This document shows, in pieces, positions 54,460-63,126 of a stretch of 64,000 bases of DNA. Numbering within the stretch: position 1 is the stretch's first letter; each line of letters opens with the position of its first letter. Source of the DNA: Nonomuraea sp. PA05 (lineage in GTDB: Bacteria > Actinomycetota > Actinomycetes > Streptosporangiales > Streptosporangiaceae); assembly GCF_008086045.1 (NCBI RefSeq), contig NZ_VSEY01000024.1:1-64000 (forward strand), read 5' to 3'. The notes below the pieces were generated by a model. It ran no database searches. It saw only the letters and a program-made list of their open reading frames with translations, and had not been told where the DNA came from. The translations under genes were made by a program, and so were the position numbers.

Positions 54460-54558
54460 GGCCTCGGCGGTAGAGCAGCGATCCCCCGGGACGGCCTCAG
54501 CGGCGAAGCAGCGGCCCCTCGGGACGGCCTCAGCGGTAGAGCAGCGGCCCCTCGGGAC
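54460..54558. repeat. Three 33-bp tandem units at the namZ 3' end
   Basis: Units at 54460, 54493 and 54526 (type GGCCTCAGCGGTAGAGCAGC, continuing to GGGAC). The third holds the last codons and stop of namZ; the other two are non-coding, beyond the stop. Eleven codons per unit. Confidence 0.92.
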
Positions 54559-55642
54559 GGCGGGGCGGCGGGCACAGCTCGCGCGGGTCGGCCCCCTCGT
54601 CCAGGCACCTGATCAGGGTGTCGGACCCCCACAGGTGGTGCAGGAACAGGTCAGGGCCTGCCCATCGCAGGTCGTCCGGGTAGAGGGTGCGGGCCACGTG
54701 CAGGAGCGACAGGCCCGTCAGCACCGGCCTGAACGTGTCGCGGTCGTACACGTGGAGCTGCACCCCGCGCACGGGCACGCCGGCGTGCTTGTGGAACGTC
54801 GGCGTGAACCACGCCTCCCTGAACCGCACCCCGGGCAGGCCGAGACCGTTCAGCGCCGGGGCGAGCCGCGCGTCGGCGTACGGCGCCCCGATCAGCTCGA
54901 ACGGCCTGGTCGTGCCGCGCCCCTCGGAGAAGTTCGTGCCCTCGACGAGGCCGGTGCCCGGATAGACCAGCGCGGTGTCCGGGGTCGGCATGTTGACCGA
55001 GGGCATCACCCAGGGCAGCCCTGTCTCGGCGTACGTCATGTCCCGCCGCCAGCCGTCCATCGTGACGACCGTCAGGTCCACGCCGAGCCCGAACAGCCCG
55101 GCCAGCTCCCCCACCGTCCTGCCGTGCCTGATCGGCAGCGGGAAGCGGCCCACGAAGCTGGCGAACGCCGGGTCGAGCGGCGGCCCCTCCTCGACGGTCC
55201 CGCCCAGCGGGTTCGGCCGGTCCAGTACCACGAAGCGCAGGCCGAGCCGGGCGGCCGACTCCATCAGGTCGTACATGGTCCAGACGTAGGTGTAGAAGCG
55301 GGCGCCCGCGTCGGCGATGTCGAAGACCAGCGTGTCCACGCCGGCGGACGCCACCACGCGGTCCAGCCTCTGCCCGGAGAGCTGGTAGGTGTCGTGCACC
55401 GGCAGCCCCGTCCGCTCGTCCACCGCGTCGCCCTCGGACCCGGCCGCCTGCGCGGTGCCGCGCATGCCGTGCTCGGGGCCGAACAGCGCGGTCAGTCTCA
55501 CCCCCGCGGCCAGCAGGGCGTCGGCTGTGGGGGTCAGGTCGGGCAGGACTCCGGTGGAGTTGGTGACCAGGCCGAGGCGGGTGCCTCCCGCGAGGGCGGG
55601 GTCCCTGGCCAGCCGTTCTGCTCCGGTTCTCACATGTGGCAT
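54530..55642 (-). CDS. namZ: Exo-beta-N-acetylmuramidase (NamZ/DUF1343)
   Basis: 370 residues, GH171/DUF1343 family throughout: LGLVTNSTGVLPDL, ALFGPEHGMRGTAQAA, LVFDIADAGARFYTYVWTMYDLM, VLDRPNPLGG, EGRGTTRPFELIGAP. In Bacillus NamZ cleaves terminal MurNAc from peptidoglycan fragments. No signal peptide is visible here, suggesting a cytoplasmic role on imported fragments. ATG at 55651 is also possible. Divergent from murQ. Confidence 0.9.
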   Translation of the reverse strand: MPHVRTGAERLARDPALAGGTRLGLVTNSTGVLPDLTPTADALLAAGVRLTALFGPEHGMRGTAQAAGSEGDAVDERTGLPVHDTYQLSGQRLDRVVASAGVDTLVFDIADAGARFYTYVWTMYDLMESAARLGLRFVVLDRPNPLGGTVEEGPPLDPAFASFVGRFPLPIRHGRTVGELAGLFGLGVDLTVVTMDGWRRDMTYAETGLPWVMPSVNMPTPDTALVYPGTGLVEGTNFSEGRGTTRPFELIGAPYADARLAPALNGLGLPGVRFREAWFTPTFHKHAGVPVRGVQLHVYDRDTFRPVLTGLSLLHVARTLYPDDLRWAGPDLFLHHLWGSDTLIRCLDEGADPRELCPPPRRPEGPLLYR

Positions 55643-55655
55643 GGAACCCATTGTC

Positions 55656-55670
55656 TGAAAGATATTTACA
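55656..55670 (+). promoter_or_regulatory. RpiR/MurR-like motif between namZ and murQ
   Basis: TGAAAGATATTTACA, with arms TGnAA and TTnCA symmetric. It resembles 47760-47774. Position between divergent starts suits a shared repressor site. Confidence 0.45.
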
Positions 55671-55700
55671 AGAGAGAAGTAGAGGGTGGAAATTAGCAAC

Positions 55701-56600
55701 ATGATTGATCCGCTGCCCGAGCCGTCCACCGAGCAGAGCGATCCCCGCTACAGCCAGATCGACCGGCTGCCGACCGACCGGATCGCCCGCCTGATGAACC
55801 AGGCCGACGCCGCCGTGCCCGCCGCCGTGGCGGTGGCCATCCCGGCGATCTCGGCCGCCATCGACGCGATCGCCGAACGGATGGCCGCCGGAGGGCGGCT
55901 GTTCTACGTCGGCGCCGGCACGTCGGGGCGGCTGGCCGTGCTCGACGCCAGCGAGTGCCCGCCCACCTTCGGCACCGACCCGTCGCTGGTGCAAGGCGTG
56001 ATCGCGGGCGGGCTCGACGCGCTCACCCGATCCGTCGAGGGGGCGGAGGACGACGCGGAGGCGGGCGCCGCCGCGCTGAAGGACCTGGAGGTGGGACCGC
56101 TCGACTCGGTGGTGGGCGTGTCCGCCAGCGGGCGGGCCCCTTTCGTGCTGGGCGCGCTGGCGGAGGCCACGGCCCGCGGCGCGCTCACCGTCGGCCTGTC
56201 GTGCAATGACGACGCGCCGCTGTCGGCCGCGGCCGAGCACGCCATCGAGGTGGTCGTGGGGCCCGAGCTGGTGACCGGCTCCACCCGGCTGAAGGCCGGC
56301 ACGGCGCAGAAGCTCGTGCTGAACATGATCTCCACCATCTCGATGGTCAAGCTGGGCCGCACGTACGGGAACAAGATGATCGAGATGTCGGCCATGAACA
56401 GCAAGCTCGCCGGGCGGGCCATGCGCATCGTCGCCGACATCACCGGGGCCGACCGCGAGACGGCGGGCGCGGCGCTGGACGCGGCCGGGGGCCAGGCGAA
56501 GGTCGCGGTGCTGATGATCCAGCACGGGCTCGACGCCGACGGCGCCAGGGCGCTGCTGGAGTCGCACGGCGAACGCCTCAGCGACGCGCTCAGCGGCTGA
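55701..56600 (+). CDS. murQ: N-acetylmuramic acid 6-phosphate etherase
   Basis: 299 residues, SIS-domain lyase that splits MurNAc-6-phosphate to GlcNAc-6-phosphate and lactate. Signature RLFYVGAGTSGRLAVLDASE, the catalytic-site CPPTFG loop, and the diagnostic LVTGSTRLKAGTAQK region. ATG at 55701 preferred over a GTG at 55686 that is too close to the GAGGG site. Needs a source of MurNAc-6-P; no kinase or PTS is seen in the window. Confidence 0.95.
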   Translation: MIDPLPEPSTEQSDPRYSQIDRLPTDRIARLMNQADAAVPAAVAVAIPAISAAIDAIAERMAAGGRLFYVGAGTSGRLAVLDASECPPTFGTDPSLVQGVIAGGLDALTRSVEGAEDDAEAGAAALKDLEVGPLDSVVGVSASGRAPFVLGALAEATARGALTVGLSCNDDAPLSAAAEHAIEVVVGPELVTGSTRLKAGTAQKLVLNMISTISMVKLGRTYGNKMIEMSAMNSKLAGRAMRIVADITGADRETAGAALDAAGGQAKVAVLMIQHGLDADGARALLESHGERLSDALSG

Positions 56601-56710
56601 CCGCCCGGGGTACGGGTTCGAGCGACGGGATGGGGCGACGGGGTGAGGGGGACGGGCTGGAGACCATCGGCGAGGGGACCGGGCTGGAGGCCGTCGCGGC
56701 CGGCGGGGCG

Positions 56711-56773
56711 ATGAGCGGCCCGCCGGAGGCGATGAGCGGCCCGCCGGGGGAGATGAGCGGCCCGCTGGAGGCG
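56711..56773 (+). repeat. 21-bp tandem repeat containing three in-frame start codons
   Basis: Three units of the type ATGAGCGGCCCGCCGGAGG plus two bases, at 56711, 56732 and 56753. Each carries an ATG and a GGAGG/GGGGAG tract, encoding MSGPPEA, MSGPPGE and MSGPLEA. Confidence 0.88.
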
Positions 56774-57850
56774 ATCCTGGCGGGCGCGGTGCCGCGGGTG
56801 TGCGCCGCCGCGGTCGCGACGATCGCCGTGGACGGGGCCGTGGTGGCCACGGCCGCCGCCGGGGAGCTCGTCCGCTACGCCGACGCCCGCGGGAGCCTCG
56901 CGCCGGAACGCCCGCCCGCGAACGCCGGCTCGATCTTCGACCTGGCCTCGATCAGCAAGCTCTTCACCACGGTGGTGCTGCTGTCGCTGGCCGAGGAGGG
57001 GCGGCTGGGCCTCGACGAGCCGGTCGCCCGCTGGATCGGCGGGACCGATCCGCGCATCACGCCGCGCCGCCTGCTCACCCACACGGCGGGCCTGCCCCCG
57101 ACCCGCCGGATCGACCGGGAGCTGCCCGACGCGGACGCCGCGACCCGGATGGCGGCCATGGTGCGCACGCCGATCACCCACCCGGTCGGCGGGCCGTACC
57201 TGTACAGCGACGTCGGCATGGTGATGGCGGGCCGGCTGGCCGAACTGGCGGGCGGCGCGCCGCTGGACGAACTGGTCCGCACCAGGATCACCGAGGTGCT
57301 CGGGCTCGCGGACACGTGCTACCGTCCCGCCGCGAACCGCGCGGCAGCCTCCGGGCGGAGGGCTGCCGTCGTGGATCGTGTCGCGGCGACCGAGTGGAAG
57401 GCCGAACGGCCCGGCGCCGAGCAGGGCTGTGTGCGGGGCGAGGTGCACGACGAGACCGCGTACGCGCTGGGCGGCGTCGCCGGGCACGCCGGGGTGTTCG
57501 CCACCGCCGCGGACCTCCTGACGTTCGGCGAGACGCTGCGGCGCGGCGGCGGGCCCGTGCTGAGCCCGGCCGGCGTGGCCGAGATGACCCGCGACCAGGG
57601 GGCGCGGGGCGCGCCCTTCCGGCACGGGCTGGGCGTGCGCATCGGCGACCCCGGCCTCGTCGGGCCGCTGGACGGCGCGTACGGCCACTCGGGTTTCACC
57701 GGCACGTCCCTGGTGATCGATCCCGCCCATCGCCTCACCGTGGTGCTGCTGACGAACGCCGTGCATCCCGTACGGGGCCGCGACGGCATCAGGGACCTCC
57801 GGCACGCGGTGGCTTCCGAGGCGCTGCGGCTGGTTGACCTCACCCGTTGA
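56711..57850 (+). CDS. Serine beta-lactamase-like hydrolase (AmiE-like)
   Basis: 379 residues, beta-lactamase/AmpC-related fold. SxxK motif DLASISKLFT, Tyr motif YLYSDVGMV, and final HSGFTGTSLVIDP. In Bacillus the namZ-murQ locus also has a serine hydrolase of this fold (AmiE) that strips peptides from MurNAc, which is the likely job here. No signal peptide. The start lies in a 21-bp tandem repeat, so ATGs at 56711, 56732 and 56753 (and an upstream ATG at 56630) are all in frame. Confidence 0.85.
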   Translation: MSGPPEAMSGPPGEMSGPLEAILAGAVPRVCAAAVATIAVDGAVVATAAAGELVRYADARGSLAPERPPANAGSIFDLASISKLFTTVVLLSLAEEGRLGLDEPVARWIGGTDPRITPRRLLTHTAGLPPTRRIDRELPDADAATRMAAMVRTPITHPVGGPYLYSDVGMVMAGRLAELAGGAPLDELVRTRITEVLGLADTCYRPAANRAAASGRRAAVVDRVAATEWKAERPGAEQGCVRGEVHDETAYALGGVAGHAGVFATAADLLTFGETLRRGGGPVLSPAGVAEMTRDQGARGAPFRHGLGVRIGDPGLVGPLDGAYGHSGFTGTSLVIDPAHRLTVVLLTNAVHPVRGRDGIRDLRHAVASEALRLVDLTR

Positions 57851-57985
57851 CGGCTGGTAATTGCCGCACCACAAATAGCTTATTGCTCGCGCTCGAAACT
57901 GTGTGTGAAGGTAAAAGTGAGGCGGCCGTGAGAAACGGGGCGTCGTCTCGCAGGTTCCTTTTACTCAGAAGGGCCTCGGGCACCT
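57851..57985 (+). promoter_or_regulatory. AT-richer leader of the peptide-synthesis cluster
   Basis: 135 bases noticeably richer in A/T than the surrounding genes (CACAAATAGCTTATTG, GGTAAAAGTGAG). It separates the salvage locus from the exporter and should hold the cluster promoter. No -35/-10 pair with proper spacing could be fixed. Confidence 0.4.
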
Positions 57986-59341
57986 ATGGGCGAACCTTCA
58001 GCGTCCCAGAAAACAGGCTTTTTCCAGCGGTTCGCTGGAATGGGCAGATTCGGCTTGGTGTGGTGCGGCCAGGTCGTCACGCTGATCGGTAATTCCGTTC
58101 TCCGCTTTTCCCTCGTCATTCAGGCGTGGACCGTCGATCATCAGGCCACGCAGGTCGTCGCGCTCTCGCTGTGCGCGCTGCTCCCGCAGATGTTGCTGAG
58201 CCCCACGGCGGGCGCCCTCGTGGACCGCTGCCGCAAGCGCACCGCGCTGCAACTGGCCGACCTGGGCGGGCTGGTGGCCGTGGCCGCGATGGCGGCCGTG
58301 TACTTCCTCGGCGACCTGCGCCTGTGGCAGGTGTACGTGACGGTCGCGCTGCTCGGGGCCTGCGCCGCCTTCCAGTTCCCCGCCCTGTCGTCGGCGGTGC
58401 CGCTGCTGGTCGGCAAGGAGCAGTTGCAGCGGGCCAACGGGCTGCTGGCCACCGCCAAGAGCGTGGCCGACGTGGGCGGGCCCGCGCTGGCGGGGCTGCT
58501 CGTGGTGACCGGAGGGCTCGGCGCGGTGCTCTGGATCGACCTGGTCAGCTTCGCCTTCGCGCTCGTCACCGTACGACTGGTGCGCATGCCGGGCGACCGG
58601 CCGGGCGAGGCGGGCACGCGCAAACGGCTCGGCGCCGACTCCCTGGAGGGCCTGCGCTACCTGTTCGCCCAGCCCAGCCTGCGCGGCCTGATCCTGGTGT
58701 TCTTCGCGGTCAACCTGGTGATGGTGTTCGGGTTCGCCGTCGTGCAGCCCATGATCCTGGCCAGGACGGGCAGCGACGTCTCCGCCCTGGCCAGTGTCAA
58801 CGCGGGCATCGGCGCCGGCGGCATCGCGGGCGGGCTGCTCCTGGCGGCCTGGGGCGGCCCGAAGAACCGGGTGCGCGGCATGATGCTCGGCGTCGTCGGC
58901 ATGTGCGTGAGCGCGCAGATCGTCATGTCCGTGGTGCACGGCGTGGTCGCGTGGACCGCCGCCATCCTCGCCGGGGCGCTCATCATGCCGATCGTGAACG
59001 GCTCGATGCAGTCGATCATCCAGACCAAGGTGCCGGAGGAGCGGCAGGGGCGGGTGTTCGGGGCCGTCATGTTCGTCTCGCAGATCTCCTCACCGGTCGC
59101 GATGGCCTGCTCCGGGCCGCTCGCCGACCACCTCTTCGAGCCCCAGGCGGCGGCCGGCACCGGCCTGCCCGGCCTGCTGCGTCCCCTCGTGGGGACGGGG
59201 CCCGGCAGCGGCATGGCCACCATGCTGCTGCTCGCCGGCCTGCTCGGCGCCGGCGCCGCCCTGTGGGGGCTGGCCCGCCGCACCGTACGCCACCTCGACG
59301 TGCTCACGCCCGACCTCGAGAGACAACCCGCGGGAGGCTGA
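57986..59341 (+). CDS. MFS exporter (EntS-like) of the NRPS cluster
   Basis: 451 residues, about 12 membrane helices, MFS_3/EntS-type. GALVDRCRKRTALQLADL motif A region and KVPEERQGRVFGAVMF in the second half. Such transporters export siderophores and other peptides. Ends one base before the MbtH gene, so it is the first gene of the biosynthetic operon. The ATG is preceded by a weak GGGCCTCGGG tract. Confidence 0.88.
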   Translation: MGEPSASQKTGFFQRFAGMGRFGLVWCGQVVTLIGNSVLRFSLVIQAWTVDHQATQVVALSLCALLPQMLLSPTAGALVDRCRKRTALQLADLGGLVAVAAMAAVYFLGDLRLWQVYVTVALLGACAAFQFPALSSAVPLLVGKEQLQRANGLLATAKSVADVGGPALAGLLVVTGGLGAVLWIDLVSFAFALVTVRLVRMPGDRPGEAGTRKRLGADSLEGLRYLFAQPSLRGLILVFFAVNLVMVFGFAVVQPMILARTGSDVSALASVNAGIGAGGIAGGLLLAAWGGPKNRVRGMMLGVVGMCVSAQIVMSVVHGVVAWTAAILAGALIMPIVNGSMQSIIQTKVPEERQGRVFGAVMFVSQISSPVAMACSGPLADHLFEPQAAAGTGLPGLLRPLVGTGPGSGMATMLLLAGLLGAGAALWGLARRTVRHLDVLTPDLERQPAGG

Positions 59342-59342
59342 C

Positions 59343-59546
59343 ATGACGACCAACCCCTTCGAGGACGACAACGGCGCCTACCTGGTGCTCGTGAACGACG
59401 AGAACCAGCACTCGCTCTGGCCGTCTGACCTCGACGTGCCCGCGGGCTGGCGGGTCGCGCTGGAGGCCGCACCGCGGGCCGTGTGCCTGGAGCACATCGA
59501 GACCCATTGGACGGACCTGCGCCCGGCGAGCCTCACCCGGGCGTGA
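59343..59546 (+). CDS. MbtH-family protein
   Basis: 67 residues with the full MbtH signature: NPFEDDNGAYLVLVNDE, QHSLWPSDLDVPAGW and a WTDLRPASL end. MbtH proteins bind and activate adenylation domains; this one overlaps the NRPS start by four bases (GTGA), so it surely serves that enzyme. AGGCTGAC precedes the ATG. Confidence 0.97.
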   Translation: MTTNPFEDDNGAYLVLVNDENQHSLWPSDLDVPAGWRVALEAAPRAVCLEHIETHWTDLRPASLTRA

Positions 59547-62500
59547 CCGTGACCGTGAGCGGGGACGCCGATCGCGTACACGAGGCCTTCGCCGCCCAGG
59601 CGGCCCGCACCCCCGGCAGGACGGCGCTCATCTGCGGCGCCGACCGCCTCACCTACGCCGAACTGGACGCGCGCGCCGGCGAGCGGGCGGCCGAGCTCGG
59701 CGACGTGACCGGCCGGCTCGTCGGGGTCCGCATGGAACGCGGCGTGAACCTGGTGGTCGCACTGCTCGCGGTCCTCAAGGCGGGCGCCGGCTACCTGGTG
59801 CTCGACCCGGCCTTCCCCGCCGAACGGCTGCGCGTCATGGTCACCGGCACCGGCGCCACCGCCGTCCTCTCTCCCACCGGCCTGGAACACCCACCTGGCG
59901 TCGCGGCCCGGCAGCACGACGGGATCGCGTGCGTGATGTTCACCTCGGGCTCCACCGGCGCCCCCAAGGGCGTCGCCGCCCCGCACCGGGCGATCACCGC
60001 CACGGTCACCGGGCAGCAGTACGCACCCTTCGACACGGTATGGCTCCAGACCTCCCCGACCTCCTGGGACGCGTTCGCCCTGGAGCTGTGGGGTCCGCTG
60101 CTGTCCGGCGGAACGTGCGTCCTCTACCCCGGGCCGCGCCCCGACCCGGTCGTGCTCGCGCGGCTGGCCGCCGAGCACGGGGTGAGCGCCATGTACCTGT
60201 CGGCCGGCCTCTTCAACGTCATCGTGGACGAGTACCCGGACGCGCTGACCGGGCTCCGCCACCTGATCGTCGGCGGCGAGGCCCTGTCGCCCGCGCACGC
60301 CCGCCGCGCCCTCGACCGGCATCCCGGGCTGCGGCTGCGCAACGGCTACGGCCCCGTCGAAGGCATGATCTTCCTGACCACCCACCCGGTGACCCGCGCG
60401 GACGGGCCCGTCCCCATCGGCACGCCGCTGCGGGGCAAGCGCGTGCACGTCCTGGACGCCCGCCTCCGGCCCGTCGCCGACGGCGAGACCGGGGAGCTGT
60501 ACGCGGCAGGGGACGGGCTGGCCCTCTACTACGCCGGCCGCCCGGGGCTCACGGCCGAACGCTTCGTGGCCGACCCCTTCGGCGCGCCGGGCGAACGCAT
60601 GTACCGGACCGGGGACCTGGTGCGGCGGGGTCCGGGCGGGGTGCTGGAGTTCGTGGGGCGGGCCGATGAGCAGGTGAAGGTCCGCGGGTTCAGGATCGAG
60701 CCCGCGGAGGTCGAGGCCGTGCTGGCGCGGCATCCCGGGGTCGCGCAGGCGTGCGTGGTGGCCAGGGAGGACGCGGCCGGGGAGCGGCGGCTGGTCGCGT
60801 ACGTGGTGGCGCGGGCCGGGGGCGGCGTCGAGCCTGAGGCGTTGCGCGGGCAGGTGGCCGCTGTGCTGCCCGAGTTCATGGTGCCGTCGGCGGTCGTGGT
60901 GCTGGAGTCCCTGCCGCTCACCGGCACGGGGAAGCTCGACCGGGCCGCGCTGCCCACGCCCACGCTCGGGCGGGGTGGGGTGAGTGAGCCGCGTTCGCCG
61001 GTGGAGGAGGTGCTGTGCGGGCTGTTCGCGGAGGTGCTGGGGGTGGCCGGGGTCGGGGTGCGGGACGACTTCTTCGCTCTGGGCGGGGATTCGCTCCGGG
61101 TGGCGCGGCTGATCAGCCGGATCCATGTCGAGATGGGGGTGGAGGTGGGGGTCAGGACGTTGTTCGAGACGCCGACCGTGGCGGGCGTCGCCAATCACCT
61201 CGCACGCTCCGCCGCGCCACCGCCGGGGGGTGATGAGCCGCAGGCCGTGGGGACCACTGCGCTCTCAGCGGGCGACGGCGCGCCGCTGTCGGCGGCGCAG
61301 CGCAGGCTGTGGTTCCTCGACCAGGTGGACGCGGGCGTGGCCTACAACATGCCCATGCTGGTACGCCTGCGCGGCCCCGTGGACGTACCCGCGCTGCGCG
61401 GCGCGCTCGAAGACGTGGTGGCCCGGCACGAGCCCCTGCGAACGGTCTTCACCGTGCACGACGGCGAGCCCGGCCAGCGAGTGCTGCCCCTCACCGAGAT
61501 CACCTCCACCGGCCTGCCCGCCTTCACGGCCGTCGACGTCCCGGCCGCCGAGCTGGACGAGCGGGTCACCGAAGCGGCGCGGCACCGATTCGACCTGAGT
61601 GCGGAGCCGCCCATCCACGCCGTGCTGTTCACGACGGCGCCGCACGAGCACGCGCTGCTCCTGGTCATGCACCACATCGCCACCGACGGCTGGTCGCTGC
61701 CCCCGTTCATGCGCGACCTCTCCCTGGCCTACCGCGCACGACTCGACGGCACACCCTCCGCCTGGCCACCCCTCCCCCTCCAGTACACCGAGTACGCCGC
61801 CCGCCACCGGGAGCGGGTGAGCGCGATCGCCGGCGCGGAGCTGACGTACTGGCGCAAGGCCCTGAAGGGCATGCCGGAGCGCCTGGCGCTCCCCCGCTCC
61901 TCCCACCCGCCCTCGGGCGCCACCGCGGACACCGTGATCCGGCACATCGGCGCCGAGCTGCACGCGCGGCTGGTGGAGCTGGGGAGGCGGCGCGGGGCCA
62001 CGCTGTTCATGGTGCTGCACGCGGCGCTCGCCGTCGTGCTGGAACGGGCGGGCGCGGGCACCGACGTGGCCATCGGAGCACCCGTCGCCGGGCGATCCGC
62101 CGCGTTCCTGCCGGGCGGCTCCACGCCCGGCGGCGCCGCGTCCGGCAATGCCACGCCCGGCGGCTCCGTGTCCGGTGGCTTCGTGTCCGGTGGCTTCGTG
62201 TCCGGTGGCTTCGTGTCCGGTGGCTTCGTGTCCGGTGGCTCGGTGGACGACCTCGTGGGGTTCTTCGTCAACCTGCTCGTGCTCCGTACCGACCTGTCGG
62301 GCGACCCGGCCGCCGGGGAGCTGGTGGAGCGGGTGCGGGAGGCCGACCTGGAGGCGTTCTCGCATCAGGAGGTGCCGTTCGAGCGGGTCGTGCACGAGCT
62401 GAACCCGGCCCGGCACCCGGGGCGGCATCCGCTGGTGGACGTGGTGCTGGCGCTGCAGAACAACCTGCGGGCCGAGCTGGCGCTGCCGGGGGTCGAGTCG

Positions 62501-63115
62501 CGGGTGGAGGTGGTCAGGACCGGGGCCGCGCGGTTCGAGCTGCTGGTGGACGTGACCGACGACTACCTGCCCGGCGGGGTTCCTGCCGGGGTCGTGGTGA
62601 CGCTGGAGTACCGGGTGGACGCCTTCGAGCGGGGGGTGGTGGAGTGGCTGGGCGACGCGCTGGTGCGGGTGCTGGAAGGCATGACGGCGTCACCCGGCAC
62701 GCCCGTCTCCCTGATCGCGCGCGATGCCTCGCCGCCCGAGGCTGCGGCACGGCCGCTGACCGGCACCGCGCCGTCCCCACACGAGGCCGTCCCGGTCGCG
62801 GACGGAGCGCCGTCCTGCGACGACGAGCTCGAACGGCGGATCGCCGCCGTCTGGGCCGACGTGCTCGGCGTGGCGCGGGTGGGGCGGGACGACGGCTTCT
62901 TCGCGCTGGGTGGCAACTCGCTGAGCGCCGTACGGGTCGCGGCCCGCCTGTCCGCCCAGGGCCTCCCCGCCACCGCCACCCACCTCTTCGCCTCCCCCAC
63001 CGTCGCCACGCTGGCCGCCACGCTCGCCACCGAACACCCCGCAGAGCCCCCAAAACCCGTCGCACAGCCGGCCATCACCCGCCTGCCCAGAACCCCGCGC
63101 GCCCACCCCCGGTGA
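59543..63115 (+). CDS. Non-ribosomal peptide synthetase, A-PCP-C-PCP
   Basis: 1190 residues. Adenylation domain about 8-490 (A3 MFTSGSTGAPKG near 131; NGYGPVEG; TGTGKLDRAAL with Lys517 equivalent), PCP near 515 (FFALGGDSL), LCL-type condensation domain about 580-1040 (HHIATDGWS near 710), second PCP near 1125 (FFALGGNSL). No second A and no thioesterase: the last PCP must be charged in trans. By alignment to PheA, pocket residues read D-A-L-Y-I-G-G-I-F-K, nearest to Val-type codes but not decisive. The C domain carries a 15-bp repeat insertion. GTG start overlaps mbtH stop. Confidence 0.94.
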   Translation: MTVTVSGDADRVHEAFAAQAARTPGRTALICGADRLTYAELDARAGERAAELGDVTGRLVGVRMERGVNLVVALLAVLKAGAGYLVLDPAFPAERLRVMVTGTGATAVLSPTGLEHPPGVAARQHDGIACVMFTSGSTGAPKGVAAPHRAITATVTGQQYAPFDTVWLQTSPTSWDAFALELWGPLLSGGTCVLYPGPRPDPVVLARLAAEHGVSAMYLSAGLFNVIVDEYPDALTGLRHLIVGGEALSPAHARRALDRHPGLRLRNGYGPVEGMIFLTTHPVTRADGPVPIGTPLRGKRVHVLDARLRPVADGETGELYAAGDGLALYYAGRPGLTAERFVADPFGAPGERMYRTGDLVRRGPGGVLEFVGRADEQVKVRGFRIEPAEVEAVLARHPGVAQACVVAREDAAGERRLVAYVVARAGGGVEPEALRGQVAAVLPEFMVPSAVVVLESLPLTGTGKLDRAALPTPTLGRGGVSEPRSPVEEVLCGLFAEVLGVAGVGVRDDFFALGGDSLRVARLISRIHVEMGVEVGVRTLFETPTVAGVANHLARSAAPPPGGDEPQAVGTTALSAGDGAPLSAAQRRLWFLDQVDAGVAYNMPMLVRLRGPVDVPALRGALEDVVARHEPLRTVFTVHDGEPGQRVLPLTEITSTGLPAFTAVDVPAAELDERVTEAARHRFDLSAEPPIHAVLFTTAPHEHALLLVMHHIATDGWSLPPFMRDLSLAYRARLDGTPSAWPPLPLQYTEYAARHRERVSAIAGAELTYWRKALKGMPERLALPRSSHPPSGATADTVIRHIGAELHARLVELGRRRGATLFMVLHAALAVVLERAGAGTDVAIGAPVAGRSAAFLPGGSTPGGAASGNATPGGSVSGGFVSGGFVSGGFVSGGFVSGGSVDDLVGFFVNLLVLRTDLSGDPAAGELVERVREADLEAFSHQEVPFERVVHELNPARHPGRHPLVDVVLALQNNLRAELALPGVESRVEVVRTGAARFELLVDVTDDYLPGGVPAGVVVTLEYRVDAFERGVVEWLGDALVRVLEGMTASPGTPVSLIARDASPPEAAARPLTGTAPSPHEAVPVADGAPSCDDELERRIAAVWADVLGVARVGRDDGFFALGGNSLSAVRVAARLSAQGLPATATHLFASPTVATLAATLATEHPAEPPKPVAQPAITRLPRTPRAHPR
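62168..62242 (+). repeat. Five-unit 15-bp repeat inside the condensation domain
   Basis: GTGTCCGGTGGCTTC at 62168, 62183, 62198 and 62213, with a variant at 62228. It encodes VSGGF four times then VSGGS, within a Gly/Ser-rich loop from about 62108, just before the VDDLVGFFVNLLVLRTD core. Confidence 0.95.
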
Positions 63116-63126
63116 GGAGCACGCCC

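Noticed and set aside
59543..61000. Firm substrate assignment for the adenylation domain
   Set aside because: The ten pocket residues were aligned by eye only and match Val-type codes at about seven positions; that is not enough to name the amino acid.
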